A stretch of 64,000 nucleotides of DNA, from positions 16,392 through 80,391 of IMG/VR virus record IMGVR_UViG_3300042881_004673, one strand, 5' to 3'. Origin of the DNA: a virus. Position 1 is the first letter of the stretch. Each line of letters begins with the position of its first letter. The notes beneath the pieces are model-generated. The model ran no database searches, was not told the origin of the DNA, and worked only from the letters and a program-made list of their open reading frames with translations. The translations under genes were made by a program, and so were the position numbers. This document shows, one piece after another, positions 35,635 to 44,068 of the stretch.

Positions 35635-36435
35635 ATGAAAATCATTCTTACAGAAGATCAGTATGAACAATTAACTGAAATGATTAAACTAGACATCAAG
35701 GTGGGTGACACCATAATGGGTGGCAAGTTTAAAAATAAGAAGGTTGTTGTAAAAACAATTGGAAAAAATGATAAGGGAGATATTACAATTAACGGTAAAC
35801 CATTATTGAGATTCAGAATTATAAAAGAATCCAATAATGCTGGTCTTAGAAGACGTGAAAGAATTGAGGAACTGTTCCACGATTATTTATTATCTAATAA
35901 TGTAACCCCTCAGGATTCGTTTGAGGGATACTTTCAATCATTGTGTTGGGACATTGCAATTAAGGTTGTAGATAGATCAAATGTTACCCTTAGAAACCAA
36001 ATCATTCGATTTATTAAAAATTATTTTTATGAAGAATTTAAAGGGTGGTGGGAAAGAAAACAAAAAAGAATGGGTATTAATGAAAATTCGTCAAGATCAG
36101 AAAAGATAAAAAAGTATTTAAAAAATAAATTGAATATTGATTTTACCGACAAGATCCAACAAATAACTTCCACATATGATGTTCCAACAAGTTTTGATGA
36201 TGGTATTGCTCCATCAACTATCAGAACATATTTGAATCATTGGGGTCCGATGTATCTTGTTAAAATTGATGGTGAAAATTATTTATATCAAGATAGAGGT
36301 GATTTTGAAATGTTTATTGATGAGGATGGATATTGGAATAAAGATGAAATCCCTGAAAAACTTGGTATCTCTGTATTGGGGTTAAGGTTCTCAGATATTC
36401 TTGACATGTATTTTTATGAGGAGGACCAAATATGA
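35635..36435 (+). CDS. Tagged two-part protein; C-terminal domain shared with 36432 and 39408
   Basis: 266 residues. The tag MKIILTEDQYEQL contains an LTE site. Residues about 20-65 look like a small KOW/beta-barrel (VGDTIMGGKFKNKKVVVK). A helical segment (70-140) leads to INENSSRSEKIKKYLKNKL, again an INE site. The C-terminal domain (about 150-266) recurs in the 36432 and 39408 products: FTDKIQQITS, WGPMYL, LYQDRGDFE, DEDG, LGI-V-GLRFSDILD. The INE site right before the shared domain suggests it may be released by cleavage. Function unknown. Confidence 0.76.
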   Translation: MKIILTEDQYEQLTEMIKLDIKVGDTIMGGKFKNKKVVVKTIGKNDKGDITINGKPLLRFRIIKESNNAGLRRRERIEELFHDYLLSNNVTPQDSFEGYFQSLCWDIAIKVVDRSNVTLRNQIIRFIKNYFYEEFKGWWERKQKRMGINENSSRSEKIKKYLKNKLNIDFTDKIQQITSTYDVPTSFDDGIAPSTIRTYLNHWGPMYLVKIDGENYLYQDRGDFEMFIDEDGYWNKDEIPEKLGISVLGLRFSDILDMYFYEEDQI

Positions 36436-37274
36436 AAATAATTATAACGGAAAACCAACTTAAAACGGTAGTATTTAAAAACATTAATGAATCCGCACCC
36501 AAAGATATAGAAAAAAGATATAAAACATATTCAAAACTTTTAAATGAACTAACAGAAACATTTGATTGGGTATCTAAAATTGATGTTAAATTAAGTTCTA
36601 CCGCCGAAGCAGGTGGATGGAGAAATGAAGAGAGTAAACCACTATTAAAAGTGTCAGTTTATTTTAAAAACTATCAAAAAATTCGAATGACGACACAGTT
36701 TGAGTTATTTGATGAAATAAGCTTTATTCACGATATGTTTTTTCCTCAACTAACCGGTGACCCTCTTATATATTCAGATAATGTTACAGCATATTTTTCA
36801 GTTAAATCAGTTTTTCCAAACGGTAAAACGGACTCCTTCCCAAGTCAAAACCAAATTGTTTCGGGGGATTATGACGCTGTAAGTCAAATTAGTGAATCAA
36901 ATGAAAAAAATAAAATTTTTCTTAAAGATAAGTTTGGAATTGACCTTGACGGAAAAATTAGAATGATTCAAAGTTATGAAGAACTTCCACTTGTGTTTGC
37001 CTCACATTTTTACCCAAAAGATTTTAACAGGATGTTAAATGATGGTGGTCCGTTTTATGTGATGAGCATTAATAAAGGTTATAAAATTGGTAATACATAT
37101 GTAAACAAACTTTATTTATATCGACCTCGAGTTGACGGATCTAGTTATTTAGTAGACCAAGATGGGTATAATAAAGCCGAATCCACTTTTTTGGAAAATC
37201 TTGGAGTTGATGTAATGGGTTTAACAATTAAAGATTTGGTTAACATATATTTTAATGAGGAGGATCAAATATGA
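36432..37274 (+). CDS. Tagged protein sharing a C-terminal domain with 35635 and 39408
   Basis: 280 residues; ATG overlaps the previous stop (ATGA). The tag KIIITENQLKTVVFKN is followed by INES. The N-terminal domain (25-145) is different from its neighbours. Just before the shared C-terminal domain stands ISESNEKNKIFLKDKFGIDL, carrying an ISE site. The domain itself (about 165-280) shows GGPFYVMS, LYRPRVDG, VDQDGY and LGVDVMGLTIKDLV, and ends EEDQI exactly like its neighbour. Confidence 0.76.
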   Translation: MKIIITENQLKTVVFKNINESAPKDIEKRYKTYSKLLNELTETFDWVSKIDVKLSSTAEAGGWRNEESKPLLKVSVYFKNYQKIRMTTQFELFDEISFIHDMFFPQLTGDPLIYSDNVTAYFSVKSVFPNGKTDSFPSQNQIVSGDYDAVSQISESNEKNKIFLKDKFGIDLDGKIRMIQSYEELPLVFASHFYPKDFNRMLNDGGPFYVMSINKGYKIGNTYVNKLYLYRPRVDGSSYLVDQDGYNKAESTFLENLGVDVMGLTIKDLVNIYFNEEDQI

Positions 37275-37711
37275 AAGTAGAAATAAGTAAAAAACAATAT
37301 CAAAGGGTCATTTATAATTTATTAGATACATTGTATGGGCCAAAACTTTCATATGAAAGAAAAAAAGATATGATTTACATATATTCAAATGATAATGATC
37401 CTTTTGAAAATGAGTTGATTGGAGAAGGTGATGCGATATTTAGAGTTTATACGGGTAGTGGTAAAGGTAAAGGATGTAAAAAAGATTTGTATGTTACTTC
37501 TGAGACCGGAGAAGAAATTGAAGATTTTATACCAAAAGCCGCAACAAGAAAAAAATTATTTTCCAAAACTGTTATTTCTTATGTTAATGAAAAAACGGGA
37601 CTTGATATTGATTGTATTGATTTTTGGTATCACACAGGTTTAGAGGATTATTCGTCTAGCTACGATAAATATAATTTTAATGTGAAAAAGAATAAAAAGA
37701 TTAGAACATAA
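37271..37711 (+). CDS. Tagged protein, paralogue of 30271-30687
   Basis: 146 residues; start overlaps the previous stop. MKVEISKKQYQRVIYNLLD opens like the 30271 product, and the blocks FRVYTGSGKGKGCKKDL, KLFSKTVISYVNEKTGLD and DCIDFWY are shared. The C-terminus is basic. Function unknown. The same family appearing in two separate operons suggests duplication and dispersal of cargo types. Confidence 0.77.
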   Translation: MKVEISKKQYQRVIYNLLDTLYGPKLSYERKKDMIYIYSNDNDPFENELIGEGDAIFRVYTGSGKGKGCKKDLYVTSETGEEIEDFIPKAATRKKLFSKTVISYVNEKTGLDIDCIDFWYHTGLEDYSSSYDKYNFNVKKNKKIRT

Positions 37712-37737
37712 ACAGTGCGGGTTTTTGTTTTATATAC

Positions 37738-37744
37738 TATTTAT
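37738..37744 (+). promoter_or_regulatory. TATTTAT late-type promoter box
   Basis: Lies 17 bases before the ATG at 37762. Confidence 0.6.
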
Positions 37745-37761
37745 TAACAAACGATAATATC

Positions 37762-38205
37762 ATGAATAGAAGTTATAGTAAAATTAGACACATACAAGAG
37801 GCAAACTTTCGTTTGGAAAGGAGATTGATCTCTGAACAAGCCGTTCCTCAGCAAGTTACTGACTTGTTTAATGAATTAAAAAAAGTTCCTCTTTATCAAG
37901 AATCTAATGCTTTAAGAGCGGACGGAAATAGAGTATACTATATAGGAAACATTGGTGGAACAAGCAAAACCGGAATGTTTGGTAAGGATAAATCTGAAAT
38001 TGGAACCCTTACAAACGCCACCGATCCTAACGCTAGATTTTTTGAGTGGACAGGAACAGGATGGAAACGAGGTGAACAACAAAACAAGTATTATGATGTG
38101 GCGGCCGTTGATCAGAATACGGCACTTAAAGATTATGCAAATCTATCTCTACCACAACAATCAAATCAACAAAGTCCTACCAATAATGTGGCAATCACCA
38201 ATTAA
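37762..38205 (+). CDS. Tagged protein of unknown function (HIQEAN-type tag)
   Basis: 147 residues. A different tag variant, SKIRHIQEANFRLERRLISEQ, ends in an ISE junction. The body (22-130) contains a Gly-rich turn (YYIGNIGGTSKTGMFGKDKS) and the C-terminus is a Gln/Asn-rich disordered tail. No family recognised. Confidence 0.73.
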   Translation: MNRSYSKIRHIQEANFRLERRLISEQAVPQQVTDLFNELKKVPLYQESNALRADGNRVYYIGNIGGTSKTGMFGKDKSEIGTLTNATDPNARFFEWTGTGWKRGEQQNKYYDVAAVDQNTALKDYANLSLPQQSNQQSPTNNVAITN

Positions 38206-38223
38206 TTAAACTAGCCATAGAAT

Positions 38224-38703
38224 ATGGGTAATTATGTAAATTTACCGGACAAATCTCTTAGGGTTATAATAATGACTCTAAATAAAGAATTTGACGAAAA
38301 CAATATTGATATTGAGGGAAATGATATTTTCGAAGAAGATACTGTTAATCTTATTGATGCTACATTGGAATATTTTGGTATTGGAGGTCAAGATATTGAA
38401 TTATACTCATATTTCATTTCTTTATGTCTTTTAAATCCTGGTTATTTGGATAAGACTGTTCCAATACAAAGACCTAAATTAAACAAATATGAAGTTATTC
38501 ATAGTGAGTCATCTAGGGTTTATAAAACTACCACATATAGAACCGTAATACCATCATATATTGAGTTGGATGAAAATATGATTGGTGATTTAAGGTCAAT
38601 AGAGTTATATGATTATTGGGATGGTGAAGAGATTAGTGATTATGTGGACGATTCAGAAACAACTGATGACTCAGTGGAGGAAATAAATAGAATTCAAGAG
38701 TAG
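38224..38703 (+). CDS. Acidic protein, paralogue of 41770-42249
   Basis: 159 residues without a tag. NPGYLDKTVPIQRPKLNKYE and the late block YDYWDGEEISDY align with NPNFTTEPINRPELKKYE and YEPYEGEEIDSE of the 41770 product. The C-terminus is highly acidic (DDSETTDDSVEE). Function unknown; the two copies flank a run of tagged genes. Confidence 0.7.
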   Translation: MGNYVNLPDKSLRVIIMTLNKEFDENNIDIEGNDIFEEDTVNLIDATLEYFGIGGQDIELYSYFISLCLLNPGYLDKTVPIQRPKLNKYEVIHSESSRVYKTTTYRTVIPSYIELDENMIGDLRSIELYDYWDGEEISDYVDDSETTDDSVEEINRIQE

Positions 38704-38757
38704 AAAATTTAAATAAAAACAATTTATCAAACTAATTATAACAAAACAATTTATATT

Positions 38758-39339
38758 ATGAAAAAATTATTATTAAAAATCACATCTTTATTAGGGTTGA
38801 AAAAAAATAAAACTTCTGTAGATCGAGCAGTAAAAATATACAAAGGTAAATTTGCGTTTTGTGGAGCTTCAGGAGCAGAAGCAACTGGAAATATTGTTAC
38901 AGTCCAAGGTAGAAAATTTAAAGAGGGTCGTTCAGTATGTCCAGTAATGAATGGTCCGTCAATTGCAAACCTTAAATTGGTCCCAAACCCATCTGTTACT
39001 CCTGATGGAACTGAAGATACAGTATGGTCTTTCTTTTGGTATTATGATGAGGTTCCTCAAGCACCAACTTGGGAAACTTTACCTACAGTAAATCGTTCAT
39101 TTGTAATTGGAGATACTCCAAACACTCAAATGAGTAATATGTTCTGTATGCCATGTAAGATTTTTAAAACTATTAATGGTGTTGAATTGGCAGAATGTGT
39201 TGGGCCATTAAATGAGATGGCAGTTCCTTTAAGAAGAGCCATTAGAGTTCATTCTGGTCAAACATCGATTACACAAGCACCTGAAGGATCGTCGTATCCG
39301 GTTGGAACTGTGATTCCAACAACTACTGATTCTGAATAA
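38758..39339 (+). CDS. Untagged protein of unknown function, possibly structural
   Basis: 193 residues. A basic hydrophobic N-terminus (KKLLLKITSLLGLKKNK) precedes a beta-rich body with five Cys, including CMPC. The TPEG/PVGTVIPTTTD ending is typical of extended virion proteins, but no family is recognised. The N-terminus is not a clean signal peptide. A terminator follows at 39361. Confidence 0.7.
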   Translation: MKKLLLKITSLLGLKKNKTSVDRAVKIYKGKFAFCGASGAEATGNIVTVQGRKFKEGRSVCPVMNGPSIANLKLVPNPSVTPDGTEDTVWSFFWYYDEVPQAPTWETLPTVNRSFVIGDTPNTQMSNMFCMPCKIFKTINGVELAECVGPLNEMAVPLRRAIRVHSGQTSITQAPEGSSYPVGTVIPTTTDSE

Positions 39340-39360
39340 TCTAACTAAATTTAAATCAAA

Positions 39361-39385
39361 CCCCGCCTAATCAGTGGGGTTTTTT
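39361..39385 (+). terminator. Rho-independent terminator
   Basis: CCCCGC pairs with GTGGGG around a 7-base loop, followed by T6. Confidence 0.85.
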
Positions 39386-39395
39386 ATTTCCTACA

Positions 39396-39402
39396 TATTT
39401 AT
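39396..39402 (+). promoter_or_regulatory. TATTTAT late-type promoter box (short spacing)
   Basis: Lies 5 bases before the ATG at 39408. Confidence 0.6.
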
Positions 39403-39407
39403 CATAT

Positions 39408-39842
39408 ATGAAAATCATTATAACGGAATCTCAATCGGGCGTAATTAAAAGATACGAAAGAATGGTTAGGAATATAAAAAAAAGTATTTCTGAAAATGTG
39501 TCAAGATCGGAAAAAATAAAAAAATTTTTAAAAGATAAACTGAATATTGATTTTACAAATGGAATCAAACAAATAACATCTCAAGAGGATATCCCACGAG
39601 TTTTTATTGATGACGCTTTAAGTTGGGGGGAGTTAAAAAAGTCTTTAAATTTTTGGGGACCTATGTATCTATTTGAACTTGAAAGTCATAAAATTTTATA
39701 TCAAGATAGAGGTGATTTTGAATGGTTTATGGATGAAAATGGTCATGAATATGTTGATGATGAAATTACTGAACATCTTGGGATTGGAATTATGGGGTTA
39801 AGATTCTCAGATATTGTTGACACATATTTTGAGGAAAAATAG
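39408..39842 (+). CDS. Tagged minimal form of the 35635/36432 C-terminal domain
   Basis: 144 residues. The tag KIIITESQSGVIKRYERM and an ISEN site precede the shared domain directly: SRSEKIKKFLKDKLNIDFT, WGPMYLFEL, LYQDRGDFEWF, MDENG, GIMGLRFSDIVD. Here the tag is fused straight to the domain with no intervening module, which shows that the domain is the constant cargo in this family. Function unknown. Confidence 0.77.
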   Translation: MKIIITESQSGVIKRYERMVRNIKKSISENVSRSEKIKKFLKDKLNIDFTNGIKQITSQEDIPRVFIDDALSWGELKKSLNFWGPMYLFELESHKILYQDRGDFEWFMDENGHEYVDDEITEHLGIGIMGLRFSDIVDTYFEEK

Positions 39843-39893
39843 TTTTTATAACCCTACATTAAAAAACTAATTAAAAATTTTTGTTTTATTTAA

Positions 39894-39900
39894 TATTTAT
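39894..39900 (+). promoter_or_regulatory. TATTTAT late-type promoter box
   Basis: Lies 17 bases before the ATG at 39918. Confidence 0.6.
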
Positions 39901-39917
39901 ATATAAAGAATAACATT

Positions 39918-40307
39918 ATGAGGAGAATTATAATTGACCAACAAGAAAAAAATAGAATTCTAAACATGTATGTTTTTAAAACAAAAAAAAATAAACTAAG
40001 AGAGGGTATTGAATCACAAGAAACATTTGATATTGAAATAACAGGCCCTGATAAAGAAACAGGAAACTTAAGTTTAAAAAATATTAAAGTTGATCCAACA
40101 GACAAGTGTAAGGTAATATTTGATTATAATATATCGGGAGAAGGTATTAAACAATATTTTGAGATGGGCCAATTAATGGGAAATGAGGGGGAATATTCGT
40201 GTTCCAAAAATCAATTTTTATTAGAATCCAAACTTGGTAAAAGAGTTTATGTAACAAACGAAACAAACGAAACAATTAAAAATCATTGTTTAAGTTGTAA
40301 AGTTTAA
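39918..40307 (+). CDS. Tagged protein of unknown function
   Basis: 129 residues. RRIIIDQQEKNRILNMYVFK is a variant tag related to those of 42869 and 53705 (EK-RI-L pattern), with an LRE site about 34. The body is a small beta-rich domain with Cys at its end (NHCLSCKV). No family recognised. Confidence 0.72.
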   Translation: MRRIIIDQQEKNRILNMYVFKTKKNKLREGIESQETFDIEITGPDKETGNLSLKNIKVDPTDKCKVIFDYNISGEGIKQYFEMGQLMGNEGEYSCSKNQFLLESKLGKRVYVTNETNETIKNHCLSCKV

Positions 40308-40325
40308 TTTTTTTAAAAACTAAAG

Positions 40326-40332
40326 TATTTAT
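40326..40332 (+). promoter_or_regulatory. TATTTAT late-type promoter box
   Basis: Lies 18 bases before the ATG at 40351. Confidence 0.6.
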
Positions 40333-40350
40333 ATTATAAAAAATAATATT

Positions 40351-40677
40351 ATGAGAAGAGATATAAGACTAACAGAAAGAGATTTAACAAGACTCGTTAA
40401 AAGAATTGTTAGAGAAGAAGATGAATTTGATATAGAACAAACAGTTATGGACGCAGGAGAATTTGAAGTTGAAGATATCCCTGAAGAATGTAAAGGGAAT
40501 GACCCTGGAATGTCAAAAATTGATATGTTAACTGGATGTATTGGTAGTATAACAAAAAAATCAACGTCTTTAACGTCGGCATTAACGGCTCTAACCGCCC
40601 TATTGACTACGGCTGAGACTGAATCTGCCGCTAGCACTGTTGCAGAGTCAAGAAGAAGAAGATATAGAAATTATTAA
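40351..40677 (+). CDS. Tagged small protein with a Ser/Thr/Ala helix
   Basis: 108 residues. Tag RRDIRLTERDLTRLVKR with VREE in place of the usual [L/I]xE. An acidic stretch is followed by a Ser/Thr/Ala-rich segment (TSLTSALTALTALLTT) and a basic end (ESRRRRYRNY). The same SRRR-Y ending is seen inside the 44092 product. Function unknown. Confidence 0.72.
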   Translation: MRRDIRLTERDLTRLVKRIVREEDEFDIEQTVMDAGEFEVEDIPEECKGNDPGMSKIDMLTGCIGSITKKSTSLTSALTALTALLTTAETESAASTVAESRRRRYRNY

Positions 40678-40704
40678 ATAACTAATATAATTTTTATTTA
40701 ATCA

Positions 40705-40729
40705 CCCACCCCAATAAGGTGGGTTTTTT
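40705..40729 (+). terminator. Rho-independent terminator
   Basis: CCCACC pairs with GGTGGG around a 7-base loop, followed by T6. Confidence 0.87.
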
Positions 40730-40740
40730 ATTTTACAAGG

Positions 40741-40747
40741 TATTTAT
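40741..40747 (+). promoter_or_regulatory. TATTTAT late-type promoter box (short spacing)
   Basis: Lies 5 bases before the ATG at 40753. Confidence 0.6.
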
Positions 40748-40752
40748 CTCAT

Positions 40753-41337
40753 ATGAAGATTATAATTTCTGAATCCCAATATTCAAATATTTTTGAATCT
40801 AATAACGAGAAGCAATCAAACCTCATCTATAAAATGTGGAATGATGGTATGGATATTTATGAGATATCAGAATTAATAGGTCTGAAAGAATCTCAAGTTA
40901 TTTATTATCTTAAAGATAAAGAAATTAGAATTAGTTGTGATTTATCATATATAATTATCCAAATACTTTATAGAACAAGTTTAATTAATAAAAACTTTAA
41001 CTTTAATAACGGAGAAATGATTCTAAACTTAAATTGGGATAGTTTTGGTGGGTCTGTTAATTTTGAATATGAAGATAAAAAATATAAATTGTCAGGGATG
41101 GCAACACCTTATTGGGATGGAAACTGCTCAACACCGGTTGATGGTTCTTATTTTGAAGATATAGAGTCAGGAGATTACTATGATGAATATGATAATTCAG
41201 GTATTAGAACAGATTACACACCATCTAAATTTAAATCGATTCAAGAACTCATTGATTTTTTAAATAACGAATACCCTAAATTGTTAATTTCACCAATAAA
41301 GGAATTGATTCATTATTTTAAAAATAAATATATGTAA
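40753..41337 (+). CDS. Tagged protein with a helix-turn-helix-like segment
   Basis: 194 residues. The tag KIIISESQYSNIFES has ISE and IFE sites. Residues about 23-55 (LIYKMWNDGMDIYEISELIG, then LKESQVIYYLKDK) have the pattern of a resolvase/sigma-type helix-turn-helix, in which a small residue-rich turn is followed by a recognition helix. The remainder (70-194) is acidic and unknown. A tagged DNA-binding protein could enter the host with the genome and act on early transcription, which is inference only. Confidence 0.74.
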   Translation: MKIIISESQYSNIFESNNEKQSNLIYKMWNDGMDIYEISELIGLKESQVIYYLKDKEIRISCDLSYIIIQILYRTSLINKNFNFNNGEMILNLNWDSFGGSVNFEYEDKKYKLSGMATPYWDGNCSTPVDGSYFEDIESGDYYDEYDNSGIRTDYTPSKFKSIQELIDFLNNEYPKLLISPIKELIHYFKNKYM

Positions 41338-41342
41338 ATTAT

Positions 41343-41756
41343 ATGATATCTGAAAAACACATAGAAAGAATTAATAAGGTGATCAAAGACATGGTCTTTG
41401 ATTATGATGGTAAAATATTTACTCCTGACTTAAATATTGATTTTCAGTATCAATTTATAATCACTGGCCAAAGAAGAATGATTTCTGTTGGAGAATATTA
41501 CGATCATTTGGATGTGTTAGTTGAGATTATTGATGGTAACGAAAGAACCACTAAGTTTTTTGTTGTTTTTAAAACTTTGAATGATAATTTAAACAAAGAT
41601 TATATGTTAACCAATTATTTGGGAAATTCAATTAGTGATGAGTTATCTTATTTCTTTGGTGAAGATTATGTTAGAGTTAGACTTGTAAAAATACAATTTA
41701 GTGAAGAATATAACCAAAAAATAAATGATACGAGTTTAAAAATCCTAAAAAAATAA
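41343..41756 (+). CDS. Protein of unknown function with a tag-like start
   Basis: 137 residues. MISEKHIERINKVIKDMVFD resembles the start of 43420 (MINESDIKRIVKKV), so it may be a divergent tag. The body contains LNIDFQYQFIITGQRRM and a C-terminal charged segment. It follows the HTH gene by 5 bases. No family recognised. Confidence 0.68.
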   Translation: MISEKHIERINKVIKDMVFDYDGKIFTPDLNIDFQYQFIITGQRRMISVGEYYDHLDVLVEIIDGNERTTKFFVVFKTLNDNLNKDYMLTNYLGNSISDELSYFFGEDYVRVRLVKIQFSEEYNQKINDTSLKILKK

Positions 41757-41769
41757 CTATATATTATAT

Positions 41770-42249
41770 ATGTCAAGAAAAATAGAACAATATCCTGATA
41801 AGGCGATTAGACCAATTTTACTTTCAATTGTTGAATCTTTAGAAAACGATGGAGTGTTTATTGCAGATATGAGAGAAGACTATGAAAATGAATTCCAACA
41901 GTCATACCCAATTATTGAATCAGAGTTGGAAAGTTATGGTTTAGAAAACGAATTTGAAGATGTCACTTACATTATGTATTTATTTATTAATAACCCAAAT
42001 TTTACGACAGAACCAATTAATAGACCTGAATTAAAAAAATATGAAATTTTACATATTGTGGATAGAACAATTAATGTCCATGATACTTATTTAACTAATT
42101 TTGATAGTTATATTCCACTAACAAAAGATATTTTACGAGACATGCAATCCGATAGTTTATATGAACCATATGAAGGTGAAGAAATTGATTCGGAACATAT
42201 GGATTCAGATTGGAATGATGATTGGATTGATGAAATTAATGAGGTTTAA
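41770..42249 (+). CDS. Acidic protein, paralogue of 38224-38703
   Basis: 159 residues, the same length as its paralogue. Helical N-terminus, then the shared segment with INRPELKKYEILH, and a highly acidic end (GEEIDSEHMDSDWNDDW). No tag. Possibly a DNA-mimic or chaperone-like acidic protein, but nothing decides this. Confidence 0.7.
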   Translation: MSRKIEQYPDKAIRPILLSIVESLENDGVFIADMREDYENEFQQSYPIIESELESYGLENEFEDVTYIMYLFINNPNFTTEPINRPELKKYEILHIVDRTINVHDTYLTNFDSYIPLTKDILRDMQSDSLYEPYEGEEIDSEHMDSDWNDDWIDEINEV

Positions 42250-42266
42250 TTTTTAATTTTTTGTTT

Positions 42267-42274
42267 TATATTTG
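42267..42274 (+). promoter_or_regulatory. Host-type TATATTTG box
   Basis: Ends 6 bases before the ATG at 42281. Confidence 0.55.
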
Positions 42275-42280
42275 TTATTA

Positions 42281-42598
42281 ATGAAAAGAGCAAGTGTGAA
42301 ATTATTTGATTTGGTTTATGGTGAATTAATTCCCGTAGAATCAAAAATCTTTGGTAAAATGGTTTTTATATTTTATACCATAGATGATCAATTAAGACCA
42401 CAGATTGTTTATTATCCATCAACTAAAGAAATAAAAACTTTAAGATCTCTTGAAATTGAGTTCTCAGAATTCATTCCACTTCAAAGAGACGAATTCATTC
42501 TACAATTTTCTAATTGGATTAGAGAGAGGTATTACGATGAAATGTTATTTAAAGGAATTGATTACATTGACTTTTTAGAAGAACTACTGGTTTTTTAA
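42281..42598 (+). CDS. Small protein of unknown function
   Basis: 105 residues from the ATG at 42281; a TTG 9 bases upstream is less likely. It opens with a basic segment (KRASVKLFDLVYGELIPVES) and has a host-type rather than a late-type promoter. No tag, signal peptide or family recognised. Confidence 0.65.
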   Translation: MKRASVKLFDLVYGELIPVESKIFGKMVFIFYTIDDQLRPQIVYYPSTKEIKTLRSLEIEFSEFIPLQRDEFILQFSNWIRERYYDEMLFKGIDYIDFLEELLVF

Positions 42599-42620
42599 TT
42601 AAACTTTTATTTCCTTATTG

Positions 42621-42627
42621 TATTTAT
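42621..42627 (+). promoter_or_regulatory. TATTTAT late-type promoter box
   Basis: Lies 16 bases before the ATG at 42644. Confidence 0.55.
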
Positions 42628-42643
42628 TAACTATATATGTATT

Positions 42644-42823
42644 ATGAATAATGAACAAAAGGCCGAAAAGTATAATCAACTAATGTATGAATATACAAAA
42701 ACACAAAACAAAATTTCCTCAATCAAGGGTGAATCACTTAATTTAAACGAAAACCAACTAAAAGAAATAAAACTTCTTGAGGGTAAATTGGAGTTAATTA
42801 TGAGAACCGCATCTTTTTTATAA
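42644..42823 (+). CDS. Small helical protein
   Basis: 59 residues (MNNEQKAEKYNQLMYEY...), mostly charged helix and likely coiled coil. It has a late-type box and ends just before the next one. No tag; function unknown. Confidence 0.6.
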   Translation: MNNEQKAEKYNQLMYEYTKTQNKISSIKGESLNLNENQLKEIKLLEGKLELIMRTASFL

Positions 42824-42842
42824 AGATTTTAATTATTTTAAG

Positions 42843-42849
42843 TATTTAT
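42843..42849 (+). promoter_or_regulatory. TATTTAT late-type promoter box
   Basis: Lies 19 bases before the ATG at 42869. Confidence 0.58.
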
Positions 42850-42868
42850 ACATATAAAATAATGTATC

Positions 42869-43345
42869 ATGGGTCAATTTATAGTTTCTGAAAGTGAAAA
42901 AAAACAAATAAGACTTCTTTATGAGGTAAACAAACCATTACCACAAGCATCAAATTTTGTTAAGACTTTGGCAAGATATTTAAACATAGAACCAAGCGCT
43001 ATAATTGGTCTTGATTGGTCTTTATATAAAAATGATAATGACATAAAAACACAATTAGTTAATCTTTTTGAAACATCAAAAAAAACCGTAACTAACAAAA
43101 TTAACAATGTTAAACTTAATACTTCACTATTTAATGTCTTAAAGCAAAAATTAATTTCATATGTTCCAAATGATGCAACAAAAGAACAAAAAGATTATTT
43201 TGATGAAATAAAAAAAGGACTCACAACAGATCAAACAACCACAACAGTTAAACAAAATCAACCAACTTCAAATGTGTATAGCTTTGATAGCTTCCAACCA
43301 ACTCAAACAAAACCCACTTTATCGAGATTTCAATCACTTATTTAA
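42869..43345 (+). CDS. Tagged protein of unknown function
   Basis: 158 residues. GQFIVSESEKKQIRLLYE is a tag of the SES/NES-EK class, ending in LYE. The body is a helical domain (about 25-110) followed by a Thr/Gln/Pro-rich disordered tail. No family recognised; the disordered tail is common in virion-associated cargo. Confidence 0.73.
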   Translation: MGQFIVSESEKKQIRLLYEVNKPLPQASNFVKTLARYLNIEPSAIIGLDWSLYKNDNDIKTQLVNLFETSKKTVTNKINNVKLNTSLFNVLKQKLISYVPNDATKEQKDYFDEIKKGLTTDQTTTTVKQNQPTSNVYSFDSFQPTQTKPTLSRFQSLI

Positions 43346-43397
43346 ACATAATACATAAATTTAATTATAGTTATATTAAAATATTTAGTTTATGGTA

Positions 43398-43404
43398 TAT
43401 TTAT
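43398..43404 (+). promoter_or_regulatory. TATTTAT late-type promoter box
   Basis: Lies 15 bases before the ATG at 43420. Confidence 0.58.
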
Positions 43405-43419
43405 ATATAAAAATATTAT

Positions 43420-43755
43420 ATGATAAATGAGTCAGATATAAAAAGAATAGTTAAAAAAGTAAAATCCGATAATATAAATGAAGGATTATTTGACACGTTT
43501 TTTGGTCGTGGATATTCTGGATACGCAAATGACCTATCAGAAATTATGGAAGATCTTATTTCTAACGTATATTATGATAAAAATTTAATTGCGTCAGTTA
43601 AAAACCTTTATTACGATATTAAAGATTCAAATCTTGACAGAAGACAAAAACAAGAATTAACCGATATTATAGGTGGATTATATCAAACTTTAGAAAGTTC
43701 AAAAAATAATTTAGAAAGATATCTTAAAAGAATAGAAAGATTAAATAGAATATAA
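43420..43755 (+). CDS. Tagged small helical protein
   Basis: 111 residues. The tag INESDIKRIVKKVKSDNINEG has INE at both ends. The body begins with LFDTFFGRGYSGYANDLSEI and is otherwise helical (KQELTDIIGGLYQTLESSKN). Resembles a small structural or core protein; function unknown. Confidence 0.73.
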   Translation: MINESDIKRIVKKVKSDNINEGLFDTFFGRGYSGYANDLSEIMEDLISNVYYDKNLIASVKNLYYDIKDSNLDRRQKQELTDIIGGLYQTLESSKNNLERYLKRIERLNRI

Positions 43756-43762
43756 AAAAATT

Positions 43763-43930
43763 ATGGGATTTAAAATATATATTACGGAAAAACAATTAGA
43801 CGTGGTTCTTAAAGATTTAATGTTAGTTGAGCAATATCCTCTATTACCAAATCAAGATACCCCACAATTAACCCACATTAAAAAAAAGAAAATAATGCCA
43901 GTCCCTAATCCGAAGAAATATTCAAAATAA
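43763..43930 (+). CDS. Tagged 55-residue protein, possibly truncated by an in-frame stop
   Basis: The start GFKIYITEKQLDVVLKDLM is a KIIITESQ-class tag with an LVE site. The rest is a short basic Pro-rich segment ending KKYSK. After the TAA at 43928-43930 the same frame stays open for 28 more codons (ending FGLTKGLK, stop at 44017). The short product may therefore be a truncated form of an 84-residue protein. Confidence 0.65.
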   Translation: MGFKIYITEKQLDVVLKDLMLVEQYPLLPNQDTPQLTHIKKKKIMPVPNPKKYSK

Positions 43931-44068
43931 AGAGTCTGCGCTAGACTACTAAAAAAACATGTGTCAGAATTTAAAAAAGTAATCTACGCTTTTGGTTTAA
44001 CTAAAGGATTAAAATAAACAAAAAACGATAAAGTAATTTATTAAAATAAACTTTTAAAAATAAATAGA

